Assembly: GCA_002168195.1 (NCBI GenBank)
Contig: NHBP01000019.1
Location: 12,955 to 19,671 of the forward strand
Origin: Planctomycetaceae bacterium TMED10
GTDB taxonomy: Bacteria; Planctomycetota; Planctomycetia; Pirellulales; UBA7805
Direction of reading: 5' to 3'
DNA length: 6,717 bases
This document shows positions 5,694 through 6,717 of the stretch, in pieces (position 1 is the first letter of the stretch; every line of letters starts with the position of its first letter). Below the pieces are notes generated by a model. The model did no database searches, was not told the origin of the DNA, and saw only the letters and a list, made by a program, of their open reading frames with translations. The translations under genes and the position numbers were made by a program.

Positions 5694-6200
5694 ATGGCTA
5701 GCGATGTAAAGGTGGGAATCATCATGGGAAGCGATAGCGATTGGCCGAAGATCAAGGCTGTGAAAGCCGCCTTGGATGAATTTGATGTGGCGTGTGAAGT
5801 ACACGTGATGAGTGCACATCGGACACCCGGAATCGTAACCGAGTATGCATCCACCGCACGAGAGCGGGGTTTGGGGGTGGTGATTGCTGCCGCCGGAGGA
5901 GCGGCTCACTTGGCGGGGGTTGTGGCTGCCCATACGACATTGCCGGTCATCGGACTACCGGTCCCCACGCCGGATTTGGGTGGACTCGATTCGCTGCTCT
6001 CTACCGTTCAAATGCCGGGAGATGTCCCTGTTGCCAGCATGGCGGTCGGCATGGGTGGACCGCGGAATGCCGGCTTGTTTGCGGTGCAGATTCTTTCGAC
6101 CGCAGACGTTGCACTCCAGGCAAAACTAGCGGCCTTCAAAGATAAATTGGTCGGAAAGATCAAGGCAAAAGATGATGCCTTGCAAGAGAATCTTGACTGA
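5694..6200 (+). CDS. purE: N5-carboxyaminoimidazole ribonucleotide mutase, PurE class I
   Basis: PurE converts N5-CAIR to CAIR in de novo purine synthesis in the cytoplasm, acting after PurK. The 168-residue protein has the expected length and all main motifs: VGIIMGSDSDWP (7-18) for the phosphate-binding loop, VMSAHRTPG (38-46) with the catalytic His42, IAAAGGAAHLAGVVAAHT (64-81), PVIGLPVPTPDLGGLDSLLS (84-103), and the VQMPGDVPVASMAVG segment. The layout matches the bacterial N5-CAIR mutase (class I) rather than the animal class II enzyme. The start is ATG 5694; AGGG at 5679-5682 is 11 bases away, a long spacing. Two earlier ATGs (5683, 5687) are out of frame and end within a few codons. The 57-base gap before it is very AT-rich, but I see no well-spaced promoter there. 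The gene is followed by mtnA after 32 bases. purK is not in the window. Confidence 0.97.
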   Translation: MASDVKVGIIMGSDSDWPKIKAVKAALDEFDVACEVHVMSAHRTPGIVTEYASTARERGLGVVIAAAGGAAHLAGVVAAHTTLPVIGLPVPTPDLGGLDSLLSTVQMPGDVPVASMAVGMGGPRNAGLFAVQILSTADVALQAKLAAFKDKLVGKIKAKDDALQENLD

Positions 6201-6201
6201 T

Positions 6202-6213
6202 TTCCCCGGGGAA
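6202..6213. repeat. 12-bp perfect palindrome between purE and mtnA
   Basis: TTCCCCGGGGAA is perfectly self-complementary and sits two bases after the purE stop codon. With no loop bases it would fold poorly as RNA. It could be a dimeric protein site or a chance GC-rich palindrome. No T run suited to termination follows. Confidence 0.4.
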
Positions 6214-6221
6214 TTAATCTT

Positions 6222-6226
6222 GGGAG
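6222..6226 (+). promoter_or_regulatory. Ribosome binding site deciding the mtnA GTG start
   Basis: GGGAG lies six bases before GTG 6233, an ideal spacing. It makes this GTG the best start of the frame, since no ATG is available near the expected N-terminus. Confidence 0.7.
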
Positions 6227-6232
6227 CCAATT

Positions 6233-6717
6233 GTGGTAGAGACACTTCGCTGGGTCGGTGAACCGGAGGATGGCTCTCTGTGGCTGATTGACCAAACGCT
6301 ATTACCCACCGAAAAGATTGAGATCGAATTAACTTCGGTCGAAGCCGTTTGGGAAGCAATCAAATCACTCCGTATCCGGGGTGCTCCCGCTATCGGAATC
6401 GCTGCCGCTTATGGCACGGTACTGGGGATGCAAGCGGTCTCCGATCAGAATCCGGATACGTGGCTCGCACAACTCGAAAAAGTGACTGGCTATCTTGCTG
6501 GCAGTCGCCCGACCGCCGTTAATCTTTTTTGGGCGCTCGATCGACAGAAATGTTGTGCACAACGCGCACAGGATAATGGCGAGGTTCCCGACGAGCTTCT
6601 GCGGGCATTGCTCAAAGAAGCGCAAAAAATTCACGAGGAAGATCGACAGATGTGTCGAGCCATTGGACGTTGGGGAGCCGACTTACTGGACGAGAATATG
6701 GGGGTTTTAACACATTG
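6233..6717 (+). CDS. mtnA: S-methyl-5-thioribose-1-phosphate isomerase, 5' part (runs off right edge)
   Basis: MtnA isomerises methylthioribose-1-phosphate to methylthioribulose-1-phosphate in the methionine salvage pathway, in the cytoplasm. It belongs to the eIF-2B alpha-like family. From GTG 6233 the frame is open for 161 codons to the window edge, which is roughly half of the usual length of about 340-370 residues. Clear family motifs are LIDQTLLP (18-25), the substrate-binding IRGAPAIGIAAAYG (48-61), SRPTAVNLFWALDR (91-104), and ENMGVLTH at the very end. In the family this last motif continues into the cysteine-containing active-site segment (THCN); the final two bases, TG, fit that cysteine codon. 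The start is supported by GGGAG six bases upstream. The gene follows purE by 32 bases and is probably cotranscribed with it. As nothing follows in the window, the other salvage genes cannot be assessed. Confidence 0.95.
   Translation, partial: MVETLRWVGEPEDGSLWLIDQTLLPTEKIEIELTSVEAVWEAIKSLRIRGAPAIGIAAAYGTVLGMQAVSDQNPDTWLAQLEKVTGYLAGSRPTAVNLFWALDRQKCCAQRAQDNGEVPDELLRALLKEAQKIHEEDRQMCRAIGRWGADLLDENMGVLTH

Noticed and set aside
5683..5709. Mini-frames from ATG 5683 and ATG 5687 overlapping the purE start
   Set aside because: They are 8 and 4 codons long and lack a well-spaced ribosome binding site of their own, so they are most likely chance ATGs in an AT-rich leader.
6365..6634. 89-codon minus-strand frame at the right end
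   Set aside because: It is antisense to the clear mtnA coding sequence and has no independent support.

Overview
The window looks like ordinary chromosomal DNA from a free-living bacterium, most likely a member of the Planctomycetota. That assignment is an inference. It rests on an exported arylsulfatase of the kind these genomes carry in large numbers, several anchored or secreted proteins of unknown family around housekeeping genes, mid-range GC by eye, and loose gene packing. No rRNA, tRNA, CRISPR array, transposase, integrase or phage gene is visible.

Layout, left to right. (1) Positions 1-479, minus strand: the 5' part of a gene for a secreted protein of unknown function that runs off the left edge. 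(2) Positions 480-687: a divergent promoter region. (3) Positions 688-2376, plus strand: a complete exported type I sulfatase. (4) Positions 2377-2430: a short convergent gap with no recognisable hairpin terminator. (5) Positions 2431-4952, minus strand, transcribed right to left: a 77-residue protein of unknown function, then aroB (3-dehydroquinate synthase), then dprA (DNA processing protein). These are spaced like an operon. aroB starts at TTG and dprA at GTG, and a GC-rich hairpin lies just before the aroB ribosome binding site. (6) Positions 4953-5111: a second divergent promoter region with a perfect TATAAT box. (7) Positions 5112-6717, plus strand: a membrane-anchored protein of unknown function, purE (purine biosynthesis), and the 5' half of mtnA (methionine salvage), which starts at GTG and runs off the right edge.

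How the genes work together. aroB feeds the shikimate pathway to aromatic amino acids, purE acts in de novo purine synthesis, and mtnA recycles methylthioadenosine. dprA loads RecA on incoming single-stranded DNA. The sulfatase would release sulfate from sulfated polymers or esters outside the cytoplasm. These are separate housekeeping or nutritional functions, and I see no convincing new multi-gene system. The points most worth a second look are the three proteins of unknown family, the tandem hairpins that place the aroB Shine-Dalgarno in a loop ahead of a TTG start, and the overlapping back-to-back -10 elements at 5032-5039. The two genes cut by the window edges have no stop or no start inside the window, so a simple complete-ORF scan would miss them. 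I found both by reading the frames directly.
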